A DNA stretch of 64,000 bases from Pseudomonadota bacterium (GTDB taxonomy: Bacteria > Pseudomonadota > Gammaproteobacteria > Steroidobacterales > Steroidobacteraceae), in NCBI GenBank assembly GCA_023423935.1, contig JAFAEQ010000078.1, positions 124,001-188,000 of the forward strand, in the 5' to 3' direction. Positions 25,350-34,843 of the stretch are shown piece after piece. Every line of letters begins with the position of its first letter. The stretch's first letter is position 1. The notes under the pieces were generated by a model. That model searched no databases. It had not been told where the DNA came from and saw only the letters and a list, made by a program, of their open reading frames with translations. The position numbers were made by a program, and so were the translations under genes.

Positions 25350-25838
25350 ATGAAAGCCACGTCATTGCGACAGATTCTGACCGCTGGCGCTCTGCTCCTG
25401 CTGCTATCCCTGCGCGCAGGCGCGATGAGCGACGCCGAAACGCTCGATCGGATCTTCCCGCGGTCGACCTTGCAGATCGCCACCTCCGACGCGCGCTTGC
25501 ATCCGTTCGAGATCTGGGTCGCAGATACCGATCCGCGGCGCGCGCGCGGCCTGATGTTCGTGCGCAATCTCGCCGAGAACGAGGCCATGCTCTTCATCTA
25601 CGACGACGTGCAGCCGATCGCGATGTGGATGAAGAACACTTATATCCCGCTCGACATGCTGTTCGTCGATGCACAGGGACGCATCGTGAAAGTGGTCGAG
25701 AACACCAAGCCGCTATCGCTCGATACGATCGAGTCGGGCGCTCCCGTGCGGGCCGTTATCGAAGTGAAAGCCGGCGTCGCCAGCAAACTGCACGTGCGCG
25801 AAGGCTCGGTTGTGATGCATCCAGTCTTCGGGAACTAG
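25350..25838 (+). CDS. DUF192 family exported protein
   Basis: A 162-residue protein: signal peptide (LTAGALLLLLSLRAGA), then one DUF192 domain with its signature FEIWVADTDPRRARGLMFVRNL, MLFIYDD and WMKNTYIPLDMLFVDAQG, ending IEVKAGVASKLHVREGSVV. The family is widespread, periplasmic or archaeal, and of unknown function. It is coupled to the preceding unknown secreted protein gene. The 110-bp spacer to the OmpA-family gene contains no recognised terminator. Confidence 0.85.
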   Translation: MKATSLRQILTAGALLLLLSLRAGAMSDAETLDRIFPRSTLQIATSDARLHPFEIWVADTDPRRARGLMFVRNLAENEAMLFIYDDVQPIAMWMKNTYIPLDMLFVDAQGRIVKVVENTKPLSLDTIESGAPVRAVIEVKAGVASKLHVREGSVVMHPVFGN

Positions 25839-25948
25839 TCTTCACAGCGTAGCGAAAGTCTGACGTCTGCTTTCACGGATACCAATCTGTATCTGACTCC
25901 GTAAGGTTCGCGCTGGCGCTGGGCCGGCGCTGCAGCGGAGATCGTCAG

Positions 25949-27070
25949 ATGCAAACTCGTGGACGGACATGGCTGGCGATTGCTGTCGCTCTCAGCCCAA
26001 TGGTGGCTTCGGCCGCCGATGAAACCGGCAAGTGGTACATCAATCCTCAGATCGGCTACACATGGCTCGATCGTGCGCGACCGGTCGAGGACGACTATCA
26101 CGGTGCCATCGGCTTCGGAAAGCATCTGAGCGAGCACTGGAGTGTCGAGCTCAATGCCTTGTATGGCGGGTTCGATAGCGACCGTGGACGGATCACCAGA
26201 ACCGATCTCGATCAGCAGGCGTACTCGCTCGATGCGTTGCTCGTCTTCGGACGCTCCAAAGCGATCTCGCCCTACATCACCTTCGGCGGAGGTTACATCC
26301 GCAACGACTTCGGCTCGACTGACCTCGACGGCCCGCTCGCACAAGCGGGCGTAGGTCTTTTGCTCGATGTAGGCAAGAACTCTTCCGAGACTTTCGTGTT
26401 CCAGCTGCGCCCCGAGTTCAAGGTGCGCTATGACTGGGCCGATACTCCGAATCACGATGATTTCCACGACTACATCGTGAATCTCGGGTTCGCGTTCAAT
26501 TTCGGTCCCGCTCCGTATCGTGAACCGGCATCGCAACCCGAACCGCCGCCTCCCCCTCCACCGCCGCCACCACCGCCTCCTCCGCCGCCGCCGCCTGACA
26601 CTGACGGTGACGGTGTGATCGATCCCAACGATCAGTGCCCGGGAACAGCCGCTGGCGTGGCAGTGGATTCGTCTGGCTGTCCGCTCAAAGGTTCGGTCAC
26701 GCTGCGCGGCGTCACCTTCGAGTTCAACTCAGATGCGCTCACTCAGGATTCCCTCGCACCACTCAATGCGGTTGCAAAGGATCTCCAGGCTCATCCACGA
26801 CTGGTAGTCGAACTCGAGGGCCATACTGACAACGTCGGGGCCGACGCATACAACCTGCAGCTTTCGCAACGTCGCGCAGATGCAGTGCGTGAGTACTTGC
26901 TATCGCAAGGTGTGAGCCCGCGCCAATTGACCGCGCGCGGTTACGGCGAGTCCAAGCCTGTCGGGAATAACAAGACTGAAGCCGGTCGCGCCGAGAATCG
27001 ACGCGTCGTGATGGCCGTGATCGAGAATCCAGGGGACGTCGTGATCGAAGGCGAAGAGCAGGTCAGATAA
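25949..27070 (+). CDS. OmpA-family outer-membrane protein with poly-proline linker
   Basis: A 373-residue envelope-anchoring porin. Order: signal peptide (cut about after ASA), an eight-strand OmpA-like beta-barrel (about 25-190; WYINPQIGYTWLDRAR ... FNFGPAPY), a run of 18 consecutive prolines, one thrombospondin type 3-like calcium repeat (DTDGDGVIDPNDQCPGT), then the OmpA peptidoglycan-binding domain (VTLRGVTFEFNSDAL ... VELEGHTDNVG ... LSQRRADAVREYL ... RGYGESKP). The conserved Asp and Arg that grip diaminopimelate are in these blocks. The long polyproline rod is encoded by mixed codons, so it is not a simple slippage tract. A hairpin follows the stop by about 15 bp. Confidence 0.9.
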   Translation: MQTRGRTWLAIAVALSPMVASAADETGKWYINPQIGYTWLDRARPVEDDYHGAIGFGKHLSEHWSVELNALYGGFDSDRGRITRTDLDQQAYSLDALLVFGRSKAISPYITFGGGYIRNDFGSTDLDGPLAQAGVGLLLDVGKNSSETFVFQLRPEFKVRYDWADTPNHDDFHDYIVNLGFAFNFGPAPYREPASQPEPPPPPPPPPPPPPPPPPPDTDGDGVIDPNDQCPGTAAGVAVDSSGCPLKGSVTLRGVTFEFNSDALTQDSLAPLNAVAKDLQAHPRLVVELEGHTDNVGADAYNLQLSQRRADAVREYLLSQGVSPRQLTARGYGESKPVGNNKTEAGRAENRRVVMAVIENPGDVVIEGEEQVR

Positions 27071-27084
27071 GCAGACCGCATTGG

Positions 27085-27113
27085 GGTGCAGGAGATCGCT
27101 GAACTCCTGCACC
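27085..27113 (+). terminator. Hairpin after the OmpA-family gene
   Basis: GGTGCAGGAG, 9-nt loop, CTCCTGCACC: a perfect 10-bp stem 15 bp past the stop. It lacks a T-run, so it is a transcript-end or stability hairpin rather than a textbook terminator. Confidence 0.5.
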
Positions 27114-27570
27114 TCATTCCATCGACCCGCCCCGCACCTTTGGTCACCGACGGATCGTAGTCTTGCGCGTATCCCAGCCTGAGTTCGCGAAGCAAGAAGC
27201 CTCCAGCTCTTGAGACGATCCGCACGGCGTGGAAGCATTCTGACGTACATACGTTCAATGGCCGTGGCGCCGAGCGTACAGGGACCAAGCACGCTCAATT
27301 CGGAAGGCGCAAGTTCGCGCGCCACGAGTCCAGCGTGCATTCAATGGTTCGATACGTGCGGGCTCCCCACCCATGCGAACTACGCGAAGTGCTGCTCGTC
27401 TATCGAGTCGAGACGCCAGGACACTCCGCTGCATCGCTACTGCGACTGGGGTTGTTCCAGTGAGAAGAAGGCCGGCAGCGTGAAATTGCGGACACAGAAC
27501 GAGATCAGCGCCCTTGCGCGAAATGTTCGCGCGCGTGCGCTGTACACAAGCGATCAATGCAACATCCGAT

Positions 27571-27603
27571 CAAAGAGGGTCGCCATCCCGCGATGGCGAC
27601 CCC
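27571..27603 (-). terminator. Terminator of the first TonB-dependent receptor gene
   Basis: Read on the minus strand: GGGTCGCCATC, 4-nt loop, GATGGCGACCC, then TCTTTG. The 11-bp perfect stem sits 22 bp after the receptor stop codon. The U-tract is short. Confidence 0.65.
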
Positions 27604-27624
27604 TGATCTCAGTCGACTTTCCGA

Positions 27625-30453
27625 TCAGAAGTTGTAGCGGGCTCCGATCGTGAAGAAGCGACCAACAGCACCGTCCTGAGTGAACGACGGATTCCAGTTC
27701 ACCGCACCGTAGGTGTAGGGATTGAACGGAGCATGCTTGTTCGTCGCATTGATGATCGATCCGTTGATCTCGAATTGATCGTTGAAGACCCATCGACCGT
27801 ACATATCGAGGCTGACCCATTCGCCCGTCTTGCAATCTCCAAATGGCACGGAGCCATCCGGGTTGTAGACACCGCAGACCCGGCCGTTCGGATCGACGTT
27901 GAAGTAGGCACCTTCGAACGTGGTGGTCGAGAAAGTGCCGTCCTCCAGATCGACGAGCACTTCGTCATGATGATCGATCATGCGCATGCCGCTGACGTAG
28001 TTCACTCGTCCCGTCAACGACAGCTGATCGCGCGACCAGGTCACTTCCAGCGATCCGCGGTTGCGAGGCGTACCGCCTGCCGCGCTCAGCGCGAATGGAC
28101 CTTGAGTGCCGGCATACTCGAACACGGTTCCGTCCGCGGTCGTTTTCTCGAACTTGAACAGGTACGTCCACAAAGCCCGGATGTCGAGTTGCCCACCGTT
28201 GCCCAGATCGAATCCCTGGCGGAAATCAAAATCGATGCCGTCCGTCTTGGTCTTTGCGAGATTGACGTAGGGACCCAGGATCGTCGCCAGCTGACCTAGA
28301 TCGTCGTAGAACAGGAACGAATTCGGCTGCGCACCTGGAATCTGGCTGTTCGGCGTACCGGTCGTTGGCAGTCCTCCGACGATCGTCGCCTGATCCGCGG
28401 GCGTGATCTCGTTCTTGCGGTCGATCCTGAAATAGTCGACGGAGATGTTCGTATCTCTGAACGGCTCGAAGACGATACCTGCGGTGTAGCTCTTCGCCGT
28501 CTCGGGCTTCACGTTCGGATCGCCCACGCTGACGATCGCGATGTTGGTGAAGCCGAGCGATGAGCTGTTGCCGCTTTCCGTCGGACCTGGCGCGCGGAAC
28601 GCCTTCGAGTACGAACCACGCAAAGCGAGCTGCTGAATCGGTTGCCACTTGATCGTGGCTTGCGGCGTCGTCGAGTGGCCGAAGTCTGAGTAGTGATCGT
28701 ATCGATACGCAGCATCGAGCTCGAGCGACTCGAGGATCGGGATGTTCGCTTCGACGTAGGCGGCATAGACATCTCGATCGGCGTTGAATGCCGAGAATCC
28801 TAGTCCGACGATCTCCGCCGTATCGGTGAAGGGCACGGGAGGCGTATTGCTTTTCTCCTTACGATACTCTGCACCGACCGCGACACCGACCGCACCTGCA
28901 GGCAGATCGAACAGATCACCCGTTACCGTCGCGTCCACCAGCGTCACCGAGCTCTCGGGACGATCGCGGAGCGTCGGCGAGATCTGCGCAAGCAACTCGG
29001 GACTGTTTAGCGACGGGTCGATGCGAAAGGTGCCCGCATTCAACGCGTCCTGCAGCACGGGGAACCTAACGAAACCAGTTTGATTCCGGAACAGGCGGCT
29101 CTCGATATAGCCAGCCCCGACATCGAAGGTCCAGCCATCCGTGATGTCGCCTTTGATACCCACGAGGGCACGCAGCACATCGCTGTTGATCTCGGAATTA
29201 CGGCCGCCGAGCATGGTGGTGAGAAGACTCAAAGTCCTGTCGACGCCAGTGGGATTGTCAGGATGATCGGCCGGCAAGGTCGTGATATGCGCCGGGGCCA
29301 CGGGGTTCGCCGGATCCGCCGGATTGAACACACCGGTGTCGTTCACGCTTCCCGGAGTACCGACTGCCTTCGTATAGGAATGAAACCAGCCGAGCTCAGT
29401 GTACCCCTGCAGGTTGTTGCCGAAATCAAGCGTGCCGCGAGCGAACAGATTGAAGCGCTCTGTTTTCGGCTGCACCTCGTAGAAGTCGATACGATCGAAC
29501 AGACACACGCCATTGGCTGCATTCACTTCGACACACGGCAAGAGATTGATGCGATCCTGATTGCCGCCGCCGGGCACTCGGACCGTTCCGAACGGCGTCA
29601 CTGCGCTGAACGCTGGGTCGGGATTTTCGGGTGTGCTATCGGGGAAGGCGCCGAGACCCGCCGCGAAGGCACCGAGACGATTGTCGAAGAACCCGCGTCC
29701 GCTCAGATTGTCGCCGCCGAGAAACTTGCGGTCGCGCTGCTTGATTGCCGCTGAGCGCTGCGCCTCGACAGTGACGTAAAAGTTGTAGCCATCGGACTTC
29801 GGATCGCCCACGCCGAGCGAACCGGTGACGCGATAGTTCTCGCCGTCCGAATAATTGGAAATACCTGCGGTGCCGCCGATCGAGGCGCCCTGGAAGTCAT
29901 CCTTGAGGATGATATTCACGACGCCACCGACCGCATCCGAACCATAGACCGCCGACGCACCGCCCTTGAGCACCTCGACGCGATCGACGGCTTCGAACGG
30001 AATTGAGTTCAGATCGACGAACGTTCGTGCGCCGTCATCTGCGAGACCATAGGTCGCCATGCGACGACCGTTGACGAGCACCAGCGTCGAATTCACTCCG
30101 AGACCGCGCAACGACACCGCCGAAGACCCGGCGGCAAAACCATTGGTGAACGCAGTGGGGATCGAACCCTGATTGTCGGCACCCACCGTGCGCAGCACAT
30201 CGCCGATGTTCTGTCTGCCGCTGCGCTCGAGATCCGCACGAGTGATCGTCTGCACGGGAACTGCAGTCTCTTCTTCCACGCGTCGGATGCGTGAGCCGGT
30301 CACGATGATCGTCGTGACCTCCTCCTGCTGTTGCGGGGGAGTTTGCGCGGCAGCGAGCGAAGGTACGGCACACGCGACCGCAGTGGTCATCAACACATAC
30401 CGCACGGCGCGCCGGACCGAAACGGCCTGCCTGACGTAATTGGACGCCAACAT
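27625..30453 (-). CDS. TonB-dependent outer-membrane receptor
   Basis: A 942-residue receptor that imports an unknown substrate using TonB energy. Signal peptide (cut after SLAAA), then the TonB-box region and plug start EEVTTIIVTGSRIRR, plug domain (VPVQTITRADLERSGRQNI ... SLRGLGVNSTLVLVNGRRM ... VEVLKGGASAVYGSDAVGGVVNIIL), and a large barrel ending in aromatic FFTIGARYNF. It lacks the carboxypeptidase-like N-terminal domain of the two receptors further on. The ATG at 30453 has a strong AGGAGG 7 nt upstream; codons beyond it are not supported. It is followed by its own terminator. Confidence 0.92.
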   Translation of the reverse strand: MLASNYVRQAVSVRRAVRYVLMTTAVACAVPSLAAAQTPPQQQEEVTTIIVTGSRIRRVEEETAVPVQTITRADLERSGRQNIGDVLRTVGADNQGSIPTAFTNGFAAGSSAVSLRGLGVNSTLVLVNGRRMATYGLADDGARTFVDLNSIPFEAVDRVEVLKGGASAVYGSDAVGGVVNIILKDDFQGASIGGTAGISNYSDGENYRVTGSLGVGDPKSDGYNFYVTVEAQRSAAIKQRDRKFLGGDNLSGRGFFDNRLGAFAAGLGAFPDSTPENPDPAFSAVTPFGTVRVPGGGNQDRINLLPCVEVNAANGVCLFDRIDFYEVQPKTERFNLFARGTLDFGNNLQGYTELGWFHSYTKAVGTPGSVNDTGVFNPADPANPVAPAHITTLPADHPDNPTGVDRTLSLLTTMLGGRNSEINSDVLRALVGIKGDITDGWTFDVGAGYIESRLFRNQTGFVRFPVLQDALNAGTFRIDPSLNSPELLAQISPTLRDRPESSVTLVDATVTGDLFDLPAGAVGVAVGAEYRKEKSNTPPVPFTDTAEIVGLGFSAFNADRDVYAAYVEANIPILESLELDAAYRYDHYSDFGHSTTPQATIKWQPIQQLALRGSYSKAFRAPGPTESGNSSSLGFTNIAIVSVGDPNVKPETAKSYTAGIVFEPFRDTNISVDYFRIDRKNEITPADQATIVGGLPTTGTPNSQIPGAQPNSFLFYDDLGQLATILGPYVNLAKTKTDGIDFDFRQGFDLGNGGQLDIRALWTYLFKFEKTTADGTVFEYAGTQGPFALSAAGGTPRNRGSLEVTWSRDQLSLTGRVNYVSGMRMIDHHDEVLVDLEDGTFSTTTFEGAYFNVDPNGRVCGVYNPDGSVPFGDCKTGEWVSLDMYGRWVFNDQFEINGSIINATNKHAPFNPYTYGAVNWNPSFTQDGAVGRFFTIGARYNF

Positions 30454-30876
30454 CGAGACACCTCCTGGGGAAGGGAAGAAAGCGCAAGGAATGCGCTGGA
30501 GAAGCGTCACTGGAATGGGCCTTAATGACCCAATGCATTCAGTGAGTGTGGCGCCGAAAGTACGCCAGCGAATCACACGTCACTGAGGCTGGTGCGGTAA
30601 AACAATGAAGAAAGGCGATCTGAGCATCACGACCTGTAAAGCGTTGCGTGAGCTGCCGGAAATCGTGGCTCTCTGGCTACACGAATCTCGCGATTGCCCG
30701 AATCTGCATACGATTACACATGAAACGAGTCAGTTAAACGGACTGCATTGCGGCGCACGCCCACGTTGAGTTGCGCAGGTGATTAGATGTTTGAGCTGCA
30801 AAACCTTGAACGCGTGTCGCGGTGTCAATACGAAGCTGACAGCGGGCTGCGCCACACGCTCGCGAGGCCAGGCTTG
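30454..30876. other. 423-bp upstream region of the receptor gene
   Basis: This holds the leader (CCCCAGGAGGTGTC just before the start at 30453) and presumably the promoter of the first receptor gene. A 54-codon plus-strand frame from 30605 to 30769 is open but lacks a Shine-Dalgarno sequence and any likeness I recognise. No operator for an adjacent regulator is apparent, and no regulator gene is nearby. Confidence 0.4.
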
Positions 30877-31527
30877 TCAACCTGAGTCTGGAAGGTCGAC
30901 CTCATCGTCGACACGGACACGGATCAACGCCTGAACCTCAATCAGCACAGGGCGCGCCAACGCTTCACTGCAGAAAGCAGTGTTCTTCGCGACGACCACA
31001 TCGAGCCTTGGAAAGAGCTGGTCCCGGATCGCTATTAACAGTTCGCAGTCGCTCGGCTCGAGTTGCAAGCCGCCCCTGTTTTCGAGAACGACGGTCCGGT
31101 GGACGGCACGAAACCTCTCGATGTCAGAGGCCGTCGGCAAAGGTGTCTTCTTCAGCCTGGCGATCAGCTCTCGTTTAGAGTCGAACGTGGTCGCCGCCGC
31201 AATGTTCTCAGCCGTCGCGGGGGTGGGCGTGGCCAGCGCTATGCGCGCATCGATTCGACCCGTGAGCGCCGTTTGGCTGCAGCTCGTTTGGATGATCAGC
31301 GAAGAATGAGCCCCTACTGCCTCGAGGACGGATCGCAGCTTTTTCTGGAACGTGGAACATGCATAGAGCACATGACGTCCGCGAAAAGCAAACGGGAGAC
31401 TCTGCACGCGCCAGATCGCATCTACTGCGTCCACGCCCACCGTCTGAGCAAACACCAGCTGGGACGGCAACATCGTCACGACGACAAGGACAGGGAACAG
31501 CAACGATTTACCGACTGAAGAGCGCAT
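30877..31527 (-). CDS. Unknown exported protein between receptor genes
   Basis: Not recognised. With the ATG at 31527 it is 216 residues and begins with a signal peptide (SLLFPVLVVVTMLPSQLVFA, cut before QTVGVD). The mature part is alpha/beta with three Cys (YACSTFQKKL, QTSCSQ, SDCELL) plus a fourth in AFCSEA, so disulfides are possible. The segment HVLYACSTFQKKLRSVLEAVGAH and two hydrophobic strands suggest a globular periplasmic domain. It lies between two TonB-dependent receptor genes on the same strand, 110 bp past the second receptor's terminator, so it probably has its own promoter. A role in substrate handling is guesswork. Confidence 0.6.
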   Translation of the reverse strand: MRSSVGKSLLFPVLVVVTMLPSQLVFAQTVGVDAVDAIWRVQSLPFAFRGRHVLYACSTFQKKLRSVLEAVGAHSSLIIQTSCSQTALTGRIDARIALATPTPATAENIAAATTFDSKRELIARLKKTPLPTASDIERFRAVHRTVVLENRGGLQLEPSDCELLIAIRDQLFPRLDVVVAKNTAFCSEALARPVLIEVQALIRVRVDDEVDLPDSG

Positions 31528-31635
31528 GAAATGCCTCGACAACCATCTGTAAGAAGCCGGGCTCACAAGCCTGCACTATAGCCACCACGGCACAAACCAG
31601 AAGCGCGGACAACCTCGCACTGGAACGCCAGGCGC

Positions 31636-31672
31636 AAAAAGGCCCCCGCACCTCTAGGTACGGAGGCCTTTG
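31636..31672 (-). terminator. Terminator of the second TonB-dependent receptor gene
   Basis: Read on the minus strand: AAAGGCC-T-CCGTACC, loop TAGA, GGTGCGG-G-GGCCTTTTT. It lies about 20 bp after the receptor stop, with a good stem and five T. Confidence 0.8.
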
Positions 31673-31691
31673 TCAGTAGCAACCCATCAGA

Positions 31692-34589
31692 TCAGAAGTT
31701 CCAACGTACATTGAATCGCGTGTACATGGGCTCCTGGAAGTTGGTTGCATATCCATACTTCGGATCGATGGTGCCATCCGGGAACTCGGACACTTCTTCG
31801 TATCGCGTGGCGTGATCGAAGTTGAACGCGTTGAACACGTCCAGTCCGAAGCTCACCTTATCGAAGAACGCCGGGGTGTAACGCACACCGAAGTTCACGT
31901 TGTACACCCATGGCAGGCGTCCGCCTGAACCGCGCGGTGACGGCTCTCCCTGCGAGAAGAAGCAATCACCATCGTATGCATCCGGATCGATATCGGCCGG
32001 GCAGTTGCCGCGCTTGTTCAACGGACGACCCGACAATGCGTACGCATTGAAGTTCAGCGTCCACTCAGGGGTTGGGCTATAGGTACCGTAGATCTTGAAC
32101 TGATGGCGACGATCGTTCGGCAGATTTCCGCTCGAATAGAGCGCCATTCCCGGCGTATCGAAGCTGATGGTGATACCCGCGTCGTCCTGCTGCACGTCGC
32201 TCTGGAACACGCCTTCGAAATTGCCGTACGTGTGCGACCAAGTGTACGAACCACCGACTCGCAACGTATCGCCCACTACCTGATCCACAGTGAACTCGGC
32301 CGCGTAGTACTTTCGTTTGGCCTCGGGATAACCGAGCTGTTCCGCAGTTACCGTCGTGGTCGAACCGTCCGGCAGTGCCAGATGAATGTCACGGCCCGGA
32401 TTGAACAGGAAGTACAGGAAGTTGTCATTCTCGTCTACGAACGCACTGTCTTCCACCGCACGCACGAGATCACGATGCGTCAACTTCAAGCCCAAGGTTG
32501 TTGAATCCGTGATCTGCGACTGAATGCCGAGGATGTATTCGTCCTGGTACATCGGATCGATGTCCGAATCGACCGTTTCCGCCGGCACCGGCACCTGACC
32601 ATCCGAGAGCGTGATGAAATTGCCCACCTTGGCGCCCAGGATCGGAGTCCCATCGGGATTCAACCCATCGAGCACATAGTACTGCTCGGTGAAGTACTCA
32701 CCGCCAGCGAAGCGAATGTTGGTATTCGTCGCAATCGGCATCGTGTAGCGCCCGACATTGCCGTACAACTTCGTGCGGCCATCGCCCAGAAGATCAAACG
32801 AGAAGCCAAAGCGAGGCGTCAACTGTTCACCGAAGTCGAGAAATTCCTCTCCGTCCTTGTTGAAGTTCTCGAGTGTTTCGTTACGCAAACCCAACGACAC
32901 GAGCAACCGGTCAGTTACCTGCCAGGAATCCTCAATGTAGAACGCTGAGAGCTTCTGCTTGAAGTCGCCGCTCACACTATAGAAACGCTCGCGGGCGAGA
33001 CTGGTAACACCCGGCGGCACGACTCCCTGATTCACTACCAGACCCGGCGTAGACGCCACGTATCGGTAGTAGACACCGCCTTCATACTCCACCTCGGTCT
33101 TGGAGGTATCTTCTTCGTAGTCGTACCCGAACTTCAGCGCGTGGTTACCCAGAATCCAGGTCACATCCAGACGATACGCATCGCGCGTATCTTCGGTGTC
33201 GAGCACCTGGCCTGTACCCGAGCTATCCCAGCAGCTGAGCGGATTGAGACCGGCCCGAGCGTCATACACGAGCGTGCACGGATTGCCGGTCACGGCATCG
33301 GCGTTGCTGGAGGACTGCTTGCGCTCATTGCGACCCGCCAGAGCCGACAAGGTGAGATTGTCCATGAGCGAACCGCTATAACGCAGGATGTGGGTCTGAC
33401 CGCCATCCTCGCGCTCGCCGACGGACTTCAAGCTGCCGAGACCATTCACAGGGTCATAGTTGAAGTTGTCGACATCCGTTGTGGTCTTGTCTCGGAAGTA
33501 CGTGTACTCCATCGAGTGATTGTCGGAGATCTGCCAGTCGAGTTTGCCGCCGAAGAACGGGGAATCGTCCGTTGTCTTGACGTACGAAGTCGTACCAATC
33601 GCGTCGTCGCTTTGCTGTGTCCGAGCGGTGCCCATCACGTAGAAGAACAGGCGATCCTCGATGATCGGTCCACCCGCAGACAGGTTCAGCTGCCAGTCAG
33701 AACGCAGATCTCTCGAGTTGTCAGTGCGGACTCGCAGCGCGCCGACTGCGGGATCGTAATACGTCGCATCCGGTCGTTTGCGCGTGAGCTCATCCGGCTG
33801 CCAATAAGCGCTGGCACCGAACTCGAATTGGTTCGTACCCCGCTTTGTCACGGCGTTGATCACGCCGCCTAGCGAGCGACCGAACTCCGCCGAGTAACCG
33901 CCGGTACGGATTTCAAACTGATCGTAGAACTCGTAAGGCACCGTTGATCCGCCCAGGAAGTTGCGGAAGTCGGTGATGTTCATGCCATTGATGAAGTACG
34001 CATTCTCGCCGGGAGAGGCGCCGCCGAACGAGGCGAGAGCCTTACCGGACTGAGATGTGAATCCCGGATCGCCCTCGATGACACCAGGCGCGAGCAATGC
34101 GACCTGCTGAACGTCGCGCGCGACCGGCAGTGCGTCGATGCGGTCGGCAGTCAGCGTGGTCACCGACTCGGTCTTGGTCATGTCGACCGGGCGCACCGAC
34201 GTACCGGTGACCACCACGGTCTCCACACTTGCATCGGCCGATGTACCCGCACCGATTGCAACGAAGACGTCGCGGGTAACCTTGTTTCCGGAAGGATCGG
34301 TGAACGTGACCTTGTAAGCACCAGGGGGAACGTATGGAGTACGGAACAGACCGCTTTTCTGCGCGGTAGCCGTTCTGGCATAGCCGGTAGCTGGATTCTC
34401 GATGCGGACCTCCGTGCCCGCCTGCGCGGTACCGTAGACGTATCCTTCGGTGTTGCTCTGCGCCACTACCGTGACAGGTAGAGCTGCAAACAACGTAGTG
34501 GCAACGACTGCGGCAAATCTCTTCTTGCTGGCCGAAGATGTCGCAAGCGCACTGGAGACTGCCTGCGCCAGTTCTCTTCTTCTAAACAT
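31692..34589 (-). CDS. Oar-like TonB-dependent receptor with carboxypeptidase-regulatory-like domain
   Basis: A 965-residue receptor of the Oar type. Signal region ends at VTVVAQ; residues about 45-115 form a carboxypeptidase-regulatory-like beta fold (GYVYGTAQAGTEVRIENPATGYARTA ... YVPPGAYKVTFTDPSGNKV); then SVETVVVTGTSV and the plug (ALPVARDVQQVALLAPGV, FEIRTGGYSAEFGRSLGGVINAVTKRG); then a barrel ending RFNVRWNF. The ATG at 34589 follows GGAGG at a normal distance. The 16-nt leader motif just upstream is identical to that of the third receptor. Oar-type receptors are linked to export or uptake of peptides and proteins in some bacteria; the substrate here is unknown. Confidence 0.9.
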   Translation of the reverse strand: MFRRRELAQAVSSALATSSASKKRFAAVVATTLFAALPVTVVAQSNTEGYVYGTAQAGTEVRIENPATGYARTATAQKSGLFRTPYVPPGAYKVTFTDPSGNKVTRDVFVAIGAGTSADASVETVVVTGTSVRPVDMTKTESVTTLTADRIDALPVARDVQQVALLAPGVIEGDPGFTSQSGKALASFGGASPGENAYFINGMNITDFRNFLGGSTVPYEFYDQFEIRTGGYSAEFGRSLGGVINAVTKRGTNQFEFGASAYWQPDELTRKRPDATYYDPAVGALRVRTDNSRDLRSDWQLNLSAGGPIIEDRLFFYVMGTARTQQSDDAIGTTSYVKTTDDSPFFGGKLDWQISDNHSMEYTYFRDKTTTDVDNFNYDPVNGLGSLKSVGEREDGGQTHILRYSGSLMDNLTLSALAGRNERKQSSSNADAVTGNPCTLVYDARAGLNPLSCWDSSGTGQVLDTEDTRDAYRLDVTWILGNHALKFGYDYEEDTSKTEVEYEGGVYYRYVASTPGLVVNQGVVPPGVTSLARERFYSVSGDFKQKLSAFYIEDSWQVTDRLLVSLGLRNETLENFNKDGEEFLDFGEQLTPRFGFSFDLLGDGRTKLYGNVGRYTMPIATNTNIRFAGGEYFTEQYYVLDGLNPDGTPILGAKVGNFITLSDGQVPVPAETVDSDIDPMYQDEYILGIQSQITDSTTLGLKLTHRDLVRAVEDSAFVDENDNFLYFLFNPGRDIHLALPDGSTTTVTAEQLGYPEAKRKYYAAEFTVDQVVGDTLRVGGSYTWSHTYGNFEGVFQSDVQQDDAGITISFDTPGMALYSSGNLPNDRRHQFKIYGTYSPTPEWTLNFNAYALSGRPLNKRGNCPADIDPDAYDGDCFFSQGEPSPRGSGGRLPWVYNVNFGVRYTPAFFDKVSFGLDVFNAFNFDHATRYEEVSEFPDGTIDPKYGYATNFQEPMYTRFNVRWNF

Positions 34590-34595
34590 TAGGAA

Positions 34596-34611
34596 TCCTC
34601 CTGCGAGAGGG
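34596..34611 (-). promoter_or_regulatory. Shared 16-nt leader over the Shine-Dalgarno, receptor 2
   Basis: Minus-strand CCCTCTCGCAGGAGGA, 6 nt before the ATG at 34589. CCTC can pair with GAGG across a 6-nt loop, partly masking the Shine-Dalgarno sequence. The same 16 nt precede the third receptor at 41241-41256. Confidence 0.55.
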
Positions 34612-34843
34612 TAGAAGTGGTTCAAAGGATCACAGCGTGATCCCGAGTTTTGTGTGCGGAGCCAAGATTGATAGCAATCCGTGCCTTCGAGGGCTTCGCG
34701 TGGCGGCGAGCATACAACCGGTTTGGCGGCGTGGATACCCAGCGGCAAAAAAGCTTCGAAAATGCTGCCTTTCACGCACCCACTACCACGCCCGCGGCGT
34801 CACAAATTCGCAACAACAGCGAGTTTGCGTAGGAAAAATACCG

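Larger units (their letters stand above)
27071..27624. other. 554-bp spacer between convergent ompA-type and receptor genes
   Basis: Apart from a hairpin at each end I see no supported gene. Open frames on both strands (27210-27653 plus, 27255-27557 minus) have no Shine-Dalgarno sequence, no recognisable domain, and amino-acid composition typical of chance frames in GC-rich DNA. Unlike three other convergent spacers here, it has no heptad repeats. Confidence 0.5.

Noticed and set aside
27210..27653. Plus-strand 147-codon frame and minus-strand 100-codon frame (27255-27557) in the spacer after the OmpA-family gene.
   Set aside because: They overlap each other, lack ribosome-binding sites and look like chance frames; the plus one runs into the receptor gene.
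30605..30769. A 54-codon plus-strand frame upstream of the first receptor gene.
   Set aside because: No Shine-Dalgarno sequence and no recognisable feature.
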